Shown in pieces: positions 12,360 to 22,814 of a stretch of DNA of 64,000 nucleotides. Under the pieces are notes generated by a model. It had not been told where the DNA came from. It saw only the letters and a program-made list of their open reading frames with translations, and ran no database searches. The position numbers and the translations under genes are program-made. Positions within the stretch are counted from its first letter, which is position 1; every line of letters begins with the position of its first letter. This stretch comes from Ichthyophis bannanicus (taxonomy: Eukaryota > Chordata > Amphibia > Gymnophiona > Ichthyophiidae), in assembly GCA_033557465.1 (NCBI GenBank), contig CM066031.1, positions 1,226,771,312 to 1,226,835,311 of the forward strand, written 5' to 3'.

Positions 12360-13040
12360 CTCTGACCCCACTTGAATCCTCTTCTGGGGTACTTGGTGGA
12401 CACCCCTTTGTTTCTTTTCTTCAGGATGCCAGACCCAGACTCCTCGTTTGGATCTCAGCACACTCAGTCTGTACTGCTACTATCTCATTAGTGTTCTGTT
12501 CAATTGTTATGGTGTCTAAATTCACTTTTGTTGACAAAGCAGAAAACTGGGAAACCAAAGTCTCACCCGAAGACTCTATTGCAGTCCATATCGATTCTAA
12601 GAAGAAATTCACAGGAAATAGAGCCAGTGATAGAAGTTGGTCTTTCTTCCATCCGCCCACGGACAAACTCACCACCGCCCACGGCATCTACTCCTGCTGC
12701 TGAATCTCCTACCGGAGATACTGAGGATGTCACACCCTGAAGCTCGTCCGGGGTATGCAGGGCTACCGCACTACCCACTCCCAAGCCTGGCCTTCCCAAC
12801 AAGAAAGCTCCACTTGCTGACAGAGGAGAGTCTTGCTGCAGGAGACCGCTGAGTATGCAAAACGTTTGGCGTTTGCTGTGCCTTGGGAGAGAAAGCTGAC
12901 AGACCTGAAGCAATCATTGAGCAATTCTGCTCCAGCGAAGCTGCAGCCAGGTTCACCTCCCCTGAATTCGCCAGGCACTGCAGGGGCTACGGGGTCTATT
13001 CTGAGCAATGAATAGCAGGGATGGTCATCCCATTGGAGGG
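12360..13040 (-). pseudogene. Possible LINE ORF1-like coiled-coil remnant
   Basis: A minus-strand frame (12421-12687) contains SIWTAIESSGETLVSQFSAL followed by STKVNLDTITIEQNTNEIVA, whose spacing resembles the coiled-coil part of L1/Tx1 ORF1 proteins. The flanking minus frames are Ser/Gly/Pro-rich and open. No second ORF follows on the minus strand. The assignment is tentative. Confidence 0.3.
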
Positions 13041-13271
13041 TCATAGGGGGCCTGTATGGGAAGTGCCCCCTCCACTTTGGCCCGCTGCTTGTAGGCCATC
13101 ATGATAATAAGATCCCTGAAGATCAGGGAATGGAATAGCAACGTCCCAGGCTCTGCTGGTGTCTGTAGCCTGGCCTCAAGTACAGCTTGTCAGACATTAA
13201 CAAAAGAAAACGCTTAAGAAACCTGTGGAAGAAAAGTTGGCATATTTGCTTTGTACTGAAGTACATCACCA

Positions 13272-13480
13272 TGTAGAGGAGTAGCCTAGTGGTTAGAGTA
13301 CTGCCTTAGTAACCAAGAGGCCAGTGTTCAGTTCCCATTAGCACTTCTTTTGGCTTTGGGCAAATCACTTAACCCTCCATTTCCTTGGAAGAAAGGCCTG
13401 GCAATCTACTGCCAAGAAAACCAGGAGCTGTTGACTTGCCAGGAGTCAGAACTGACTCAACAACACACATTACATTTTTT
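13272..13480 (+). repeat. tRNA-derived SINE with RTE-like tail, copy 2
   Basis: The tRNA-like head (GTAGAGGAGTAGCCTAGTGG, later AGTGTTCAGTTCCCATTAGC) leads into CTTTGGGCAAATCACTTAAC and ends GAGTCAGAACTGACTCAACA ACAC. That end resembles the 3' end of RTE-type LINEs (GACTC...CAACAAC) and matches the fragment at 47735-47815. Confidence 0.72.
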
Positions 13481-13840
13481 GAAGTACATCACAGAGGGAA
13501 ATGGGAGAAGGACTCTTGGATTGTATCACTGTATACCACCAATAAACCTACATTCTAGAGCCTGCAGAACCTATAGAAAATGATAGCAGGTGGACAAGGA
13601 TATGATAGTAATATCTTATCATGCAGCTCAAAGGCTGCTCAGTGACAGAATGAATGGTGATCCCAATTATTCAAACAAAGCAAAGGCACCTCAGAGACAC
13701 ATAGCTTCAAATAAACTCTGACGAAGATTATCACTTCCTCCTGGTCTCTGTAATTAAATAATGTACACTGGTTACCTCCTGATCAGATTACATGGCAATT
13801 GGGTAACCATTTGTTTCACTATTTGTCCAAAAAGCACTAT

Positions 13841-14291
13841 GGGGAGGATATTCAAAGGCATTTACACAGTTCGCAGACTTGCAAAGCATATAAATGTAAA
13901 TGCTGGTTAGTGCTGCTGGATATCTGCGGGTCCCACCGCTGCTCACCTTGAGGCTACATGATTAGCACCGAGGCAGGTCGTGGGTGTCCTGGGGGGGAGG
14001 GGGGAGCGGAGGTGGCACCCATCGCTAACGGGGCAGCAGTGATATTGAGCCGCTGCCCGGTTAGTGACCCATGGCTAAAGTCAGGCGCGGCAAATGCTGG
14101 CCTAATTTTACCTGCGGGAGCTAATTGGCTAGCAGCTCAATATCATTGCTGCCCCGTTAGTGACGGGTTCTGCGGCTACCCCGGATATTCAGTGCCTCTG
14201 CCAGTTCATGGTCCCAGCATTGAATATCCAGGATCAGTCTTCGGTGTTTGTAAAGCAGTTAGCGCCACAACGGACGCCGAATATTGAGCCC
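13841..14291. mobile_element. MITE, GATATTC family, 3-bp target TAT
   Basis: The ends are GGGGAGGATATTCAAAGGC and (reverse complement of the right end) GGGCTCAATATTCGGCGTCC, flanked by TAT at 13838-13840 and 14292-14294. The interior has inverted GC-rich blocks (GCCCGGTTAGTGACCC and GCCCCGTTAGTGACGG). It sits about 255 bp upstream of the first RIPOR2 exon. Confidence 0.7.
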
Positions 14292-14545
14292 TATATTAGA
14301 AGGCCAATTTTCAGAGCCATTTCTGCGGGTATGAAAGTGCCTTATTACCTGTGAAAATGGGCTTTTATAAAATCGTCTATCCTATAGGTATAAAAGAGAT
14401 GAAAAAGTTTCCTCCGTGAAGTTCAAGTTATCATCATATGAGAGACTGAGCTTCTTTTCATGTCGTGATTCATTTTTCACCTACTGACATTGGTGTCTGG
14501 CTCGTGCCTAAACATGCCTGTCTGTCCTCTTTTGCTCTCTTGCAG

Positions 14546-14672
14546 AAATCTCATCCCGGCTCCCGGATATCATGTCAGTAGGATCCCAAACATTCTCCCT
14601 GGGAGGTCCCAATGGAATTCTTCGAAGTCAATCTTTTGCTGGTTTCAGTGGTCTTCCCGAACGAAGATCCAG
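14546..14672 (+). CDS. RIPOR2: RIPOR2 exon with the likely start codon
   Basis: A pyrimidine-rich tract and AG end at 14545. ATG at 14572 opens a frame reading [20 protein letters not shown], then [13 protein letters not shown] and two bases of an Arg codon. The Ser-rich segment around RSQSF is typical of RIPOR N-termini and could be a phosphorylation and 14-3-3 site (inference). The 26 bases before the ATG stay open in the same frame (ISSRLPDI), so a longer isoform starting in an upstream exon is possible. The exon must end at 14672, because the next exon supplies the last base of Arg34 followed by Cys35. The intron therefore begins GCAAGT, a GC donor in its strong context (AG before, AAGT after), and not GT. 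Confidence 0.9.
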
Positions 14673-14802
14673 GCAAGTACTATACCGGCATCATTTATAA
14701 TAAAGCATCACTGTAGCTAGCACTCTCCACATATAAGGCGCACAGGAAAATGTGAACATTGTATTACTGAGGCTTTACTGTGTTTTTAATAATACACTGC
14801 TG

Positions 14803-15050
14803 GGGGGTGGGCTAATAGCTCAGTATCAGTGCTGTGCGTTGCTTCAAGGGAGATCTGGATTTGACTCGCAAGCCCAGCTTCTGCATTGCAGGCTGGCTGG
14901 AGATGGGAACAGTGTAAGGCCACTGTTCACAGCTGCTAGAGATGGGGAGTTCTAGCTCCATTGCAAAACAGCCATACCCAGTGGCCAGACTCCGAATACA
15001 CAGGGACTGAGGTCCTGAGGGAGCTGTGGTTTGTGACCCTGGGCTGAGCA
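14803..15050 (+). repeat. tRNA-derived SINE, third family (candidate)
   Basis: An A-box-like TAATAGCTCAGTATCAG and a B-box-like GGATTTGACTCGCAAG sit at tRNA spacing (about 14810-14870). The body continues with GGAGATGGGAACAGTGTAAG. No second copy was found in the window, so the borders are uncertain. Confidence 0.5.
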
Positions 15051-15171
15051 CCATCCCTGCCTAGGTCAGATAGAAGGGGAAGACAGTCCAAAACGGGGAA
15101 AGGCTCTGGATATTTATGAATGAAATTTGATAACAGAGTAGTACCATTGGAGGCCAGTTTCAATTACAAAG

Positions 15172-15350
15172 TAGCATAGCAAGTGATGGCGGATGAAGAC
15201 CAGCACGGTCCATCTAGTCTGCCCAGTAAGGTGGCTAGAGTTGTACAGTGCACCTGCCGCTCTGTCCATGTTGCTCCCCCTCTATGCCTTTCCTTAAGGT
15301 TGTACCTGCTGCTCCAAGCAGGTTACCTCTCTCTCTATATGAAGTTAAAC
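15172..15350 (-). mobile_element. CR1-type LINE 3' end fragment
   Basis: The sequence matches the CR1 3' untranslated end at 8020-8160 and 25340-25500 (AAGACCAGCACGGTCCATCT then AGTCTGCCCAGTAAGGTGGC). Only the 3' end is present. Confidence 0.8.
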
Positions 15351-16164
15351 TCTGAGTCAAAAACAGACAGGCAATACACAACTGTTTTCTGACCTGTGTT
15401 AAATAAAGCAGCTCTACTAGGAGAGTTAAAAGGCAAAGAGAGATTATGGTCCTTAAAAAACACATTTACAGTTGTTCTTGGGTTAGTGAACAGGAGTTTG
15501 GGAGAGAAGTTAGTGGTGGGATCTGGCCAGTTCGGCCCAGGTTGCGCAAACTGGTTCCTGTCATGGGTTGCGTTCGGCAAACTGGGCTGAAAAAGGCATC
15601 CAGATGCTGGCACTGCACTGGCGGGACCCCCCTCCCCCTACCTGCCAGTGATTTGATGGCATCAGGGGACTGCGGTATACCGGGAAGCCCCCAGTGCTGT
15701 CAAACCACGTGCGGGTGGGGGAATCAGGCTGCTGGGACCACCAGGGAGCTGCTGCCCTGCATTGATCATTAGCAGTGGGATCAATCTGAACCAGTTCCTG
15801 TTCAGATCAAATCCCGCCACTGGAGAGAAGTTGCAAATGTGAAACGTTCTAGCATCAGGGAGCATTATAAATATACAAAGGATAATTTTCAAAACCACAG
15901 TGGATTGCTTTCAGAAATGAGCTTTTACAAAAGAGCCTGCCATATGTGGGGGAGGGGGGGGGTAAAAGTTCATGTTTCATGCCATTATGAATGGACTTTT
16001 ACCCGCTGTAGGCACAGGAGCTCCTGGGGGCAGAGGATGGAACTCCACACAGACTTTTGCATTTTCTAGTCTGCTTGCATTTCTACAAAAAGGTATTCAC
16101 TCAAATTTGCAAGTGTAACTGTATACAGGTACTTTTCCTGCAACGATCTGAAAATTAAATTGCA
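15351..16164. other. Unassigned sequence
   Basis: No known motif was recognised. A G run lies at 15953-15962. The overlapping open frames on both strands look random. Confidence 0.4.
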
Positions 16165-16167
16165 TAC

Positions 16168-16635
16168 GGGCCTGATATTCAAAAGGCATTTACATGGTTA
16201 ACAGCCAGCACACTGTGTAAATGGCTGCTAACCGGATATTCGATCGCACATACATGGCTAGTGCTGTCAAATAACCCCAACTAAGTCCCCTACGCGCCCC
16301 CGATGCTAGCTGGCTAGCATCAGACATGCCAGGGGTGTTCTGGGGAAGGGTAGAGGCAGGGACCGGCGCTAACCATGCAGCACTGATATTGGAAGCTGCA
16401 CGGTTAGCGCTCGGCACCTATAAGACAAACTCTTGCCTATCTTATAGGTGCCAAGGCTAGCCGTGCAGATTCTAATATCGATGCTGCACGGTTAGCCTCA
16501 GCGACTTCCGGGCAGCGTGGCCCAACCTAAATATTCACATCCGTTGGCACGGAAGTGAATCTCTGGGGTTTGGGGGTTGGCGGGCAGGGCTAAGCAGCTA
16601 CAGCGCTTAGCCCTGCCCAGTTGAATATCAGGTCC
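16168..16635. mobile_element. MITE, GATATTC family, 3-bp target TAC
   Basis: The left end is GGGCCTGATATTCAAAAGGC. The right end, reverse-complemented, is GGACCTGATATTCAACTGGG. TAC flanks both ends (16165-16167 and 16636-16638). The interior has an inverted pair around ATCGATGCTGCACGGTTAGC and GCTGCACGGTTAGCGC. Confidence 0.78.
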
Positions 16636-16639
16636 TACG

Positions 16640-17556
16640 TGTTTTAAACCCGAAAATCAGTACGGTCCACGGAGTGAAAAGTATACACATGCTTATCACT
16701 TATGCAGAGAATCATAAAATTAGGGAAAGGGTAATTTTCTAAAGGCTTTTCCATGTTTAAGCATGGTTTATGAGAGGAATAGGGTTCTCAAGCCTTATGC
16801 AGATATGCATGTGTGAAAGGTAGGCACATGGAAGAGTGCGCACTTGTACACTCTGGCGTAGTTTGGGTGGAGTTACGGCAAAGTTGTGATGTGCATATTT
16901 TATAAAATACTCTTGATACACTTGTAAATTCAGAAGGAATAATTTTATAAATGTTTCCCATGTGTAAAAACTTGTTTCTGAATGTAAAAGGTCTTTTATT
17001 AAATTACCCCCGTGGTTACACCTATGAAAGTATGCATGGTAACAAGGAAGCATCTGCACTTATAAGTGGCCTGGGTTTAGCAGGGTCAGTGCAAGGAGAT
17101 GAACCTCTCTGGAGCCTGCAGCAATGGCAACAGCCTCGAATGGCACCCACAGGGCTCTTTGCTTCTGTCCCCACCGTCGCCCGGTGCTGACTTCCTTTTG
17201 TATGGGGTGGAAGCCAAACAGCCCTGCGGCACGGAGGTTTCAAGGTGAGCGCCATGGGGCTGTTTGAGACCATTGCCACCACTGCTGGCATATGGAGAGG
17301 GACAGCAGCGAAGGCAATGGACTGCCCCAGACCACTGGTGCTCGCCTAATGGTCTTATCAGCCCTGGGGTTTAGGCATTTTATAGGACAGAGTCTGGGTT
17401 GAGAGTAGGCAAAGTTGCAATTTATGTCTCTATTTTATGAAATACATATGGGCATTTACATCTGTTCCAAGGAGGCATAAATCTCTATAGCTTCAATTTA
17501 GGTACAATTTCTGCTCTTTTACCTCTATTATTTTATAAAGACCTGTACACATCTAT
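16640..17556. repeat. A/T-rich MITE-like sequence
   Basis: Several short blocks of the type TAATTTTATAAA or TTTTATAAAAT recur here (for example 16733, 16895, 16940 and 17385) and also at 21200-22090 and 22810-23330. They suggest one or more decayed inverted-repeat families whose borders cannot be fixed by eye. Confidence 0.4.
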
Positions 17557-17817
17557 GGGGCATGTTTACTAAACTGCGGTGTCAGAGCAGGGTTTAGTGC
17601 GCCGTAAGCACACCTCGCTAAATGTTAACACAGGGCGCCATGCTAAAAATCCCATTGTAGCTGGGTAGCACGAGGGTGGGTGGCATTGAGTGCACTTGTG
17701 TGCCACACGTTAGCAATGCACCAAGAGCAGGGGGACGGACGCACAAGCCCTCTGAAGTTGGCAGTGTCTCCTCGTTAGATTCACAGCACAAAAAGTGTTC
17801 CTTCGTAAACATGCCCC
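17557..17817. mobile_element. MITE, GGGGCATGTTTAC ends, 3-bp target TAT
   Basis: GGGGCATGTTTAC at the left and GTAAACATGCCCC at the right form a perfect 13-bp terminal inverted repeat. TAT flanks both sides (17554-17556 and 17818-17820). It is 261 bp long with no coding capacity. Confidence 0.88.
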
Positions 17818-17819
17818 TA

Positions 17820-17895
17820 TGTGTTTATTTATTTATTTGCTTTTATATACTGCACTATTTAGAATATTTAGAATGTGTCTTTATGAAATAGGTTA
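17820..17895 (-). repeat. L2/SINE-type 3' tail fragment
   Basis: GTTTATTTATTTATTTGCTT then TTATATACTGCACTATTTAG resembles the 3' tail seen at 32205 and 38044. It is truncated after about 75 bases. Confidence 0.55.
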
Positions 17896-18165
17896 CAAAT
17901 AGACATCTACTTGTCCTTTCAACCTAGGTGGCCTGTTATAGAATCACCCCCGCAGAGTACATGCACAGAGTTACACCTGCCTTGGAATAGGAGATGGTGT
18001 AATATTGTGCAAGAGGATTTGTGCATCTCTCAGGCTTATTATATAAAGACACATAGGGAGTTATGCTGCCTTTACAAAATACTTATTCAGCCTTAAAAGG
18101 AAACAAAAATTGCCAGGCTAGGAACATGAAATCATCAACATAGATCTCTTAATCTTTCATTATTA

Positions 18166-18455
18166 GTGGAGGAGTGGCCTAGTGGTTGGGGGCAAGGTAC
18201 TTCAGGCCAGAAGGTCAGGGGTTCAAATCCCACTAGAGGACCACAACCTTGGGCCAGAAGGACTGGGGTTTCTAGTCCCACAGGTGCTCCTTGTGGTCTT
18301 GGGCAAGCCACTTAACCCTCCACAGCTCATGTTCCCTGTAAAATAGTTATCTCCAAGTTATAATGCCCTGTTCAATGTAATTTCAGTTTGTTCAATGTAA
18401 ACCACACTGATGCAGAATAGCATGGTATATAAGAGAATGTAAATAAATTATATAA
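18166..18455 (+). repeat. tRNA-derived SINE with L2-type tail, copy 2
   Basis: Near full-length copy with the head GTGGAGGAGTGGCCTAGTGG, B-box GGGGTTCAAATCCCACTAG, a body with CTTGGGCAAGCCACTTAACC, and the tail GGTATATAAGAGAATGTAAA. It lies against the minus-oriented Penelope-like fragment that begins at 18473. Confidence 0.88.
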
Positions 18456-18472
18456 TGGAGGACATTCAAAAT

Positions 18473-19645
18473 TTTATTAAGAGGTTATTTCCTCTCCAGG
18501 TAGTATCATCATTAGTCCCTTTCAGCCCATATCACATTAATTCATAATATTCTATTTTATATTTCCATCCTTGCATACATGATTTCAGTACTTCCCACTT
18601 ATCTTTATTAAACATATTCCATCTAATGCGATATCATATTTCAAAGATCCTCTTCTGCAGCAGGGAGCAGTAGAATCACAGATCCCCACATTAGTCACTA
18701 CTCATTTCTTCAAAATCTTTATATACTGTACATTTGAAAAGTAAAAACATGGCGATGGCATTTTAAACCCCATGATATAATGTGACCCAAGCAGCCAATC
18801 AGATAGTATAGCAATGAATGCCATTCAACTTCCGAATTACGCCCCCTTAGACAAATTGGGGTCTATTCTGAACCACAAATAGCGGGGATAGACATCCTCT
18901 TGGGACATGCATCCCCACTATTTGTCCACCCTTCCCATCCCCGATGAAGCCTCCCCGTATGAACAAGGAGGTTGTATGGGGAGGCTAGACAGGGGTGGGG
19001 AGGGGGCAGGGCAGAGGCGGAGTTAGGGTGGACAGTGGGTGGACCGCGGCCCCAGGCGTACAGGGCCGATTCTGAAGTTGGCCTTATATCTGGGGCTGGC
19101 AGACTAGATAGGACTTATTCCGCCCCAGAAGTGGAATAAGTCCTCCTAGATGTTGGGGGACAGGAGGCCCGGGCAGCGGCAGACATTGGAGGGGGTGCAG
19201 GAGATTCCCCACAGCCTGACTCTGGCCACTATGTCGGTTTGGTTGTGGGGAATGAAGAAAGTCGGCGGTGGCTGGGGATTGTGGCTCCTGAATAGAGCCA
19301 TGTGCCATGGCAACCAGATGTCATGGCACCACGGCTCCATTCAGGAGCCTGACTGAGTTAGCCGGGCAGGAGCCTGTATGTGCAGGCTGACTGGAATCCG
19401 GTTCCGGCCTGCACGTACAAGCTTAGACACGATTCTGATTCCGCGGGGGCTAGATGTGCCCCGGCGGATCAGAATTGCGTCTGGTTCCAACTGGATGCAC
19501 AGAGACCTGGGACATACAGACTGGAATAGGCATCATTCTGTCTAATTTAAAAATCCAAGATTGCTCTTTAGAATTAAATCTACTTTCTGTCACCACCCCA
19601 TTTGTGTGCTTCACATGTATCTATCATATGTCTACAATTGAGATA
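18473..19645 (-). pseudogene. Penelope-like C-terminal fragment, inverted copy, split by a MITE
   Basis: 19541-19645 on the minus strand repeats, in reverse, the block at 20685-20822 of the plus copy (CTTGGATTTTTAAATTAGAC and its neighbours), the end of a Penelope-like GIY-YIG domain. 18473-18560 repeats the downstream block at 20997-21120 (ATTAATTCATAATATTCTAT). Between them, about 18836-19540 is an inserted GC-rich element with GGTCTATTCTGAACC and CAGAATTGCG ends. The coding frame is broken. Confidence 0.7.
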
Positions 19646-19647
19646 TT

Positions 19648-19886
19648 TTATTTAACATTTTTTATACTGCTTTATCATTTCAATTAATGTGGTTTGCATT
19701 GTAACTTTTTAAATTTGGTAATGTATATTAAACAGGGACATTAGTAACTTGGATTTTTTTTTTAAGCAATGGAGGGTTAAGTGACTTGCCCAAGGCCACA
19801 AGGAGCACTAATGGGACTTGAACCCTAGTCTCTTGGTTCCCAAGACAGTGCTCTAACCATTAGGTTGCTCCCCCACTCCAGGAGGG
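19648..19886 (-). repeat. tRNA-derived SINE with L2-type tail, copy 3 (diverged)
   Basis: Read on the minus strand it has GGAGCAACCTAATGGTTAGA as A-box head, GGGTTCAAGTCCCATTAGTG as B-box, CTTGGGCAAGTCACTTAACC in the body, and a tail with AAGCAGTATAAAAAATG. It separates the two inverted Penelope-like fragments. Confidence 0.8.
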
Positions 19887-19904
19887 TATGAACAGCACAG
19901 GATG

Positions 19905-20824
19905 AGGGGGTCTGATTGGAAGCACCCTGAACCAGGAAGTTGTTATAAATCCCGCCAATATACAGATTGTAATTCAACCTATGCTATTTATATCACGATG
20001 TGTCCTTGCATGTTAATATATATTGATCAAACTAAAGGTAAAATCAGACTATGGGGGGTCATTTTAAAAGTCTAAGTCATGATTTAGGATGAACGTCAAA
20101 AGCACAGAGACGTCTCTGAAGCATTTCACAAATGACGTTTACAGATGTCTCCAGTGCGGGGACATCCAATTAGGCAAGGAGTGTAGTGGAGGCATGTCTG
20201 GGGAGGTGCAATGAACTTAGACATCCTCACTCCCCATTCAATATCAGGGATGTCTGCAAGCACATCCACATTTAGACTTGCCCCAGGCACAAACAGACGT
20301 CAGGAAAGTGCTTCTTGTGGCCTTAAAATGTCCAAAGGGTGTAAAGAAGATAGAGAATTACATGACTAGCTTAAGATTGCAAAGGCCCATACTGGAATTT
20401 GAACCCTGACCACCTTGCTCCTATCCACTATGCTATTGGATATCCATGTTTTGAATTGCTATTCTGGGGACATCTATGTAGACGTCTCTATAGATATCCG
20501 TATCGGGCACGTCCAGGTTTCTGAAATCATGCCTGAACTTGCACATGCCTGCTTTTATTTCAGACGTTCTGGCTTTGACGTCCCCGATTCACTTGGCCAT
20601 CCCATTGTAAAATGAGCCTTCACATTACAATGAGCACCATAGTTGTAGCTCTACTAAAAATCTGTCTGCTGTGCTTGTTGAACACTGGATCAATGAGAAT
20701 CATACAATGCAAGATTTAAAATGGCATATGATAGACACATGTGACATGCACAGATGGGGTGGTGACAGCGAATGTAGATTTAATTCTAAAGAACAATCTT
20801 GGATTTTTAAATTAGACTTATGGA
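19905..20824 (+). pseudogene. Penelope-like GIY-YIG endonuclease fragment, split by a MITE
   Basis: 19930-20050 reads SRQYTDCNSTYAIYITMCPC then MLIYIDQTKGKIRL, the start of a GIY-YIG domain (AIY for GIY, YID for YIG). 20626-20824 reads SAVLVEHWINENHTMQDLKW and WGGDSECRFNSKEQSWIFKL, the end of the same domain with its GGD and KEQSWIF signatures. The two halves are separated by the element at 20053-20625. In living Penelope-like elements this domain nicks the target DNA. Changed motif residues and the split make it inactive. Confidence 0.8.
20053..20625. mobile_element. MITE with GGTCATTTTAAAA ends inside the Penelope-like fragment
   Basis: GGGGTCATTTTAAAAGTC at the left pairs with TTGTAAAATGAGCC at the right. 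The interior repeats GACGTC-type words (GACGTTTACAGATGTC, GTAGACGTCTCTATAG). A tRNA-like remnant (GGGTTCAAATTCCAGTATGG on the minus strand, about 20380-20445) is nested inside. The target duplication is not clear. Confidence 0.6.
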
Positions 20825-21125
20825 GGCCAATTCTGAATTTTGTACCCCCGAGCCGTCTCGATGGCCCCACGTGAGCAGAATTGCGACATAGTGGCTAGAT
20901 GTCCGGGATGTGCCCTGATTCAGGTACCCCGGACATCCAGCCACTCCCCTGGCTAGCTCAGCCAGGCTCCTGCATGGAGCTGCAGTGCTTTGGCATCATA
21001 TTATAAAATAGAATATTATGAATTAATGTGATAAGGACTGAAAGGGACTACGTGGAGAGAAAATTATCTCTTAATGACATGTTGATGATTCTCTATAATA
21101 TAATGAAGGGCTAAGATATGTTGAC
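20825..21125 (+). repeat. Short element plus Penelope-like downstream block
   Basis: 20825-20995 is a GC-rich insert starting GGAGGCCAATTCTGAATTTT, of the same kind as 18836-19540. 20997-21120 is the block repeated inverted at 18473-18560. Both inverted copies thus carry related inserts in the same place. Confidence 0.55.
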
Positions 21126-21202
21126 ACCTTTATAAGATAGGCATGAACTAAGCACCTTTTTTAATATTCCACATAGACATCTTCCTATAAAATCAGGCCC
21201 TT

Positions 21203-22090
21203 AGGAGGTAATTTTATAAGGGGGGGGGGGCATGTTCTGTTAGCCACAATATACACACCTACTTTGGGGTTATTTGAGTCATTAACTTGCATATGAGGCC
21301 TCATACACATGTCAATAATCTCTTCTAAAATGCTGGCCATTGTAAAAGTAGGCATGTTGCATGGTGGCCCATACTTTGCTGGTGGGCGTACTCATGGATA
21401 GAGTTTGGGCAGAGTAGGGTAGAGCGCACAAGTATACATGCATAGATTATAAAATACTATAACTGACATGCTTTCTTGAAAAGTTTAGGAGTGGGCAGGT
21501 ATACCAGCTCTATGTCTGTACCTTCACTTAAAAGCACCATCTTTGCCACTTCTGCAGGGCCAGTGGTACCATTAGGCGAACTAGGGGGTCATCTAAAGCG
21601 CCGACCCTCCAGGGGCGCCCATTGCCACCACTAGCGCTCCTCTCTGGGGCCTGCAAGGGCAGCAAACTCTATACAGCATTTACCTGCACATGTCAGCCCT
21701 GCATTGCGGTTTCCTTTCCTTTGTACGTTCCGTTTCTGCCTCCCTCCGGCACAGATGTCCGGTTTATGCAAAGCAGAGGTTTGCGCCTCAGGGGAACAAA
21801 GGAAGGGAAACCACAATGCAATGCCGGCATGGGCAGGTAAACGCTGCATCATGGTTTGGGATTCATTGCCACTGCCGCGGCCCTTGGAGAGGGGCGGCAG
21901 TGGTGGCAATAGGGGTGGCAGGGGTCCACAAGAGTGGAAGGATGGAGGACCCGTCTAGGCTGCATCCATTCCTTGCATGGGCCCTGCAGTTATGCCAGTA
22001 TTTTATAAAGCAGGAGCCTATTTGTTTTTATAAAATAGACTTAAGATAGGCACTTTAAAAAAGCTAGGAACCCCCTTATCAAATGACCCT
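21203..22090. mobile_element. Composite foldback element
   Basis: The outer ends GGTAATTTTATAAGGGGG and CCCCCTTATCAAATGACCC form an imperfect inverted repeat. A second foldback (about 21618-21935) is nested inside: ATTGCCACCACTAGCGCTCC pairs with GGGGCGGCAGTGGTGGCAAT, and CATTGCGGTTTCCTTTCCTT pairs with AAGGAAGGGAAACCACAATG. Open frames in the arms mirror each other and are not genes. Confidence 0.7.
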
Positions 22091-22189
22091 TTTGATGCAT
22101 GATTTAGATATATCTATATTACTTTTATTCAGAGGGATAAAAATCTCAACTAATGAAGACAGGTAGCTTTGGGGCATATCATGTAACTT

Positions 22190-22800
22190 TGTTTCTAATC
22201 TCCTCAAAGTCCTGTCTGAAAGCTGTTCAGAGCTGATTTCCACTCAGCAGGAAACCACAATAGATGAAATGTCAGGAAACGTTCATTTTCACAACTGACA
22301 TTTCGCACCTGTGGCTTTTATTTGGTATAGTCACATATAAAAGCAACATAAACAATTGAACACTTTTCTGACAATTCAACACACTGCTCATCGGCTTTCA
22401 CATAGACTAAAAAACATTTCCCTCTCTGGAAAGATCCCTTCCCCCGCCCCACTCTGTGCTCTTCTCATGTCCATCCACAAAGCAGTCAACAAACTTGTAG
22501 AATTCAGAGCGTGTAAAGACTAAACAAACAGAAACTGTATAAATTGTGAACTTGTAATTGATGGATGGGAGTTCAAAAAAAGTCCACCATCTTCTGAGGA
22601 GGCGGTAAAAGTCAGAGTAACTACAGCTTAGAAGAAGTAAATCAACAAACTGTAGAAACCAAGAGAAGTCCCAACTTAGAGCTTTTTCAATACTGTAGCT
22701 GTGAGGAAGGGCTTGAGATGAGAGAGTTAGCGTCCTCACATTATCTTCCATTTACCTCCCAGTCAGAGAAATACAGTTCAATATATAGCCCATGGAAAGG
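22190..22800. other. Repeat-poor segment with an unassigned minus-strand ORF
   Basis: No repeat family of the window is seen here. A 114-codon minus-strand frame (22407-22751, starting MEDNVRTLTLSSQALPHSYS) has no recognised domain, and AATAAA lies downstream of it on the same strand (near 22320). It could be part of an antisense transcript or a conserved noncoding element of RIPOR2 intron 1; nothing proves either. Confidence 0.25.
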
Positions 22801-22814
22801 GGCTTTTTCTTACA

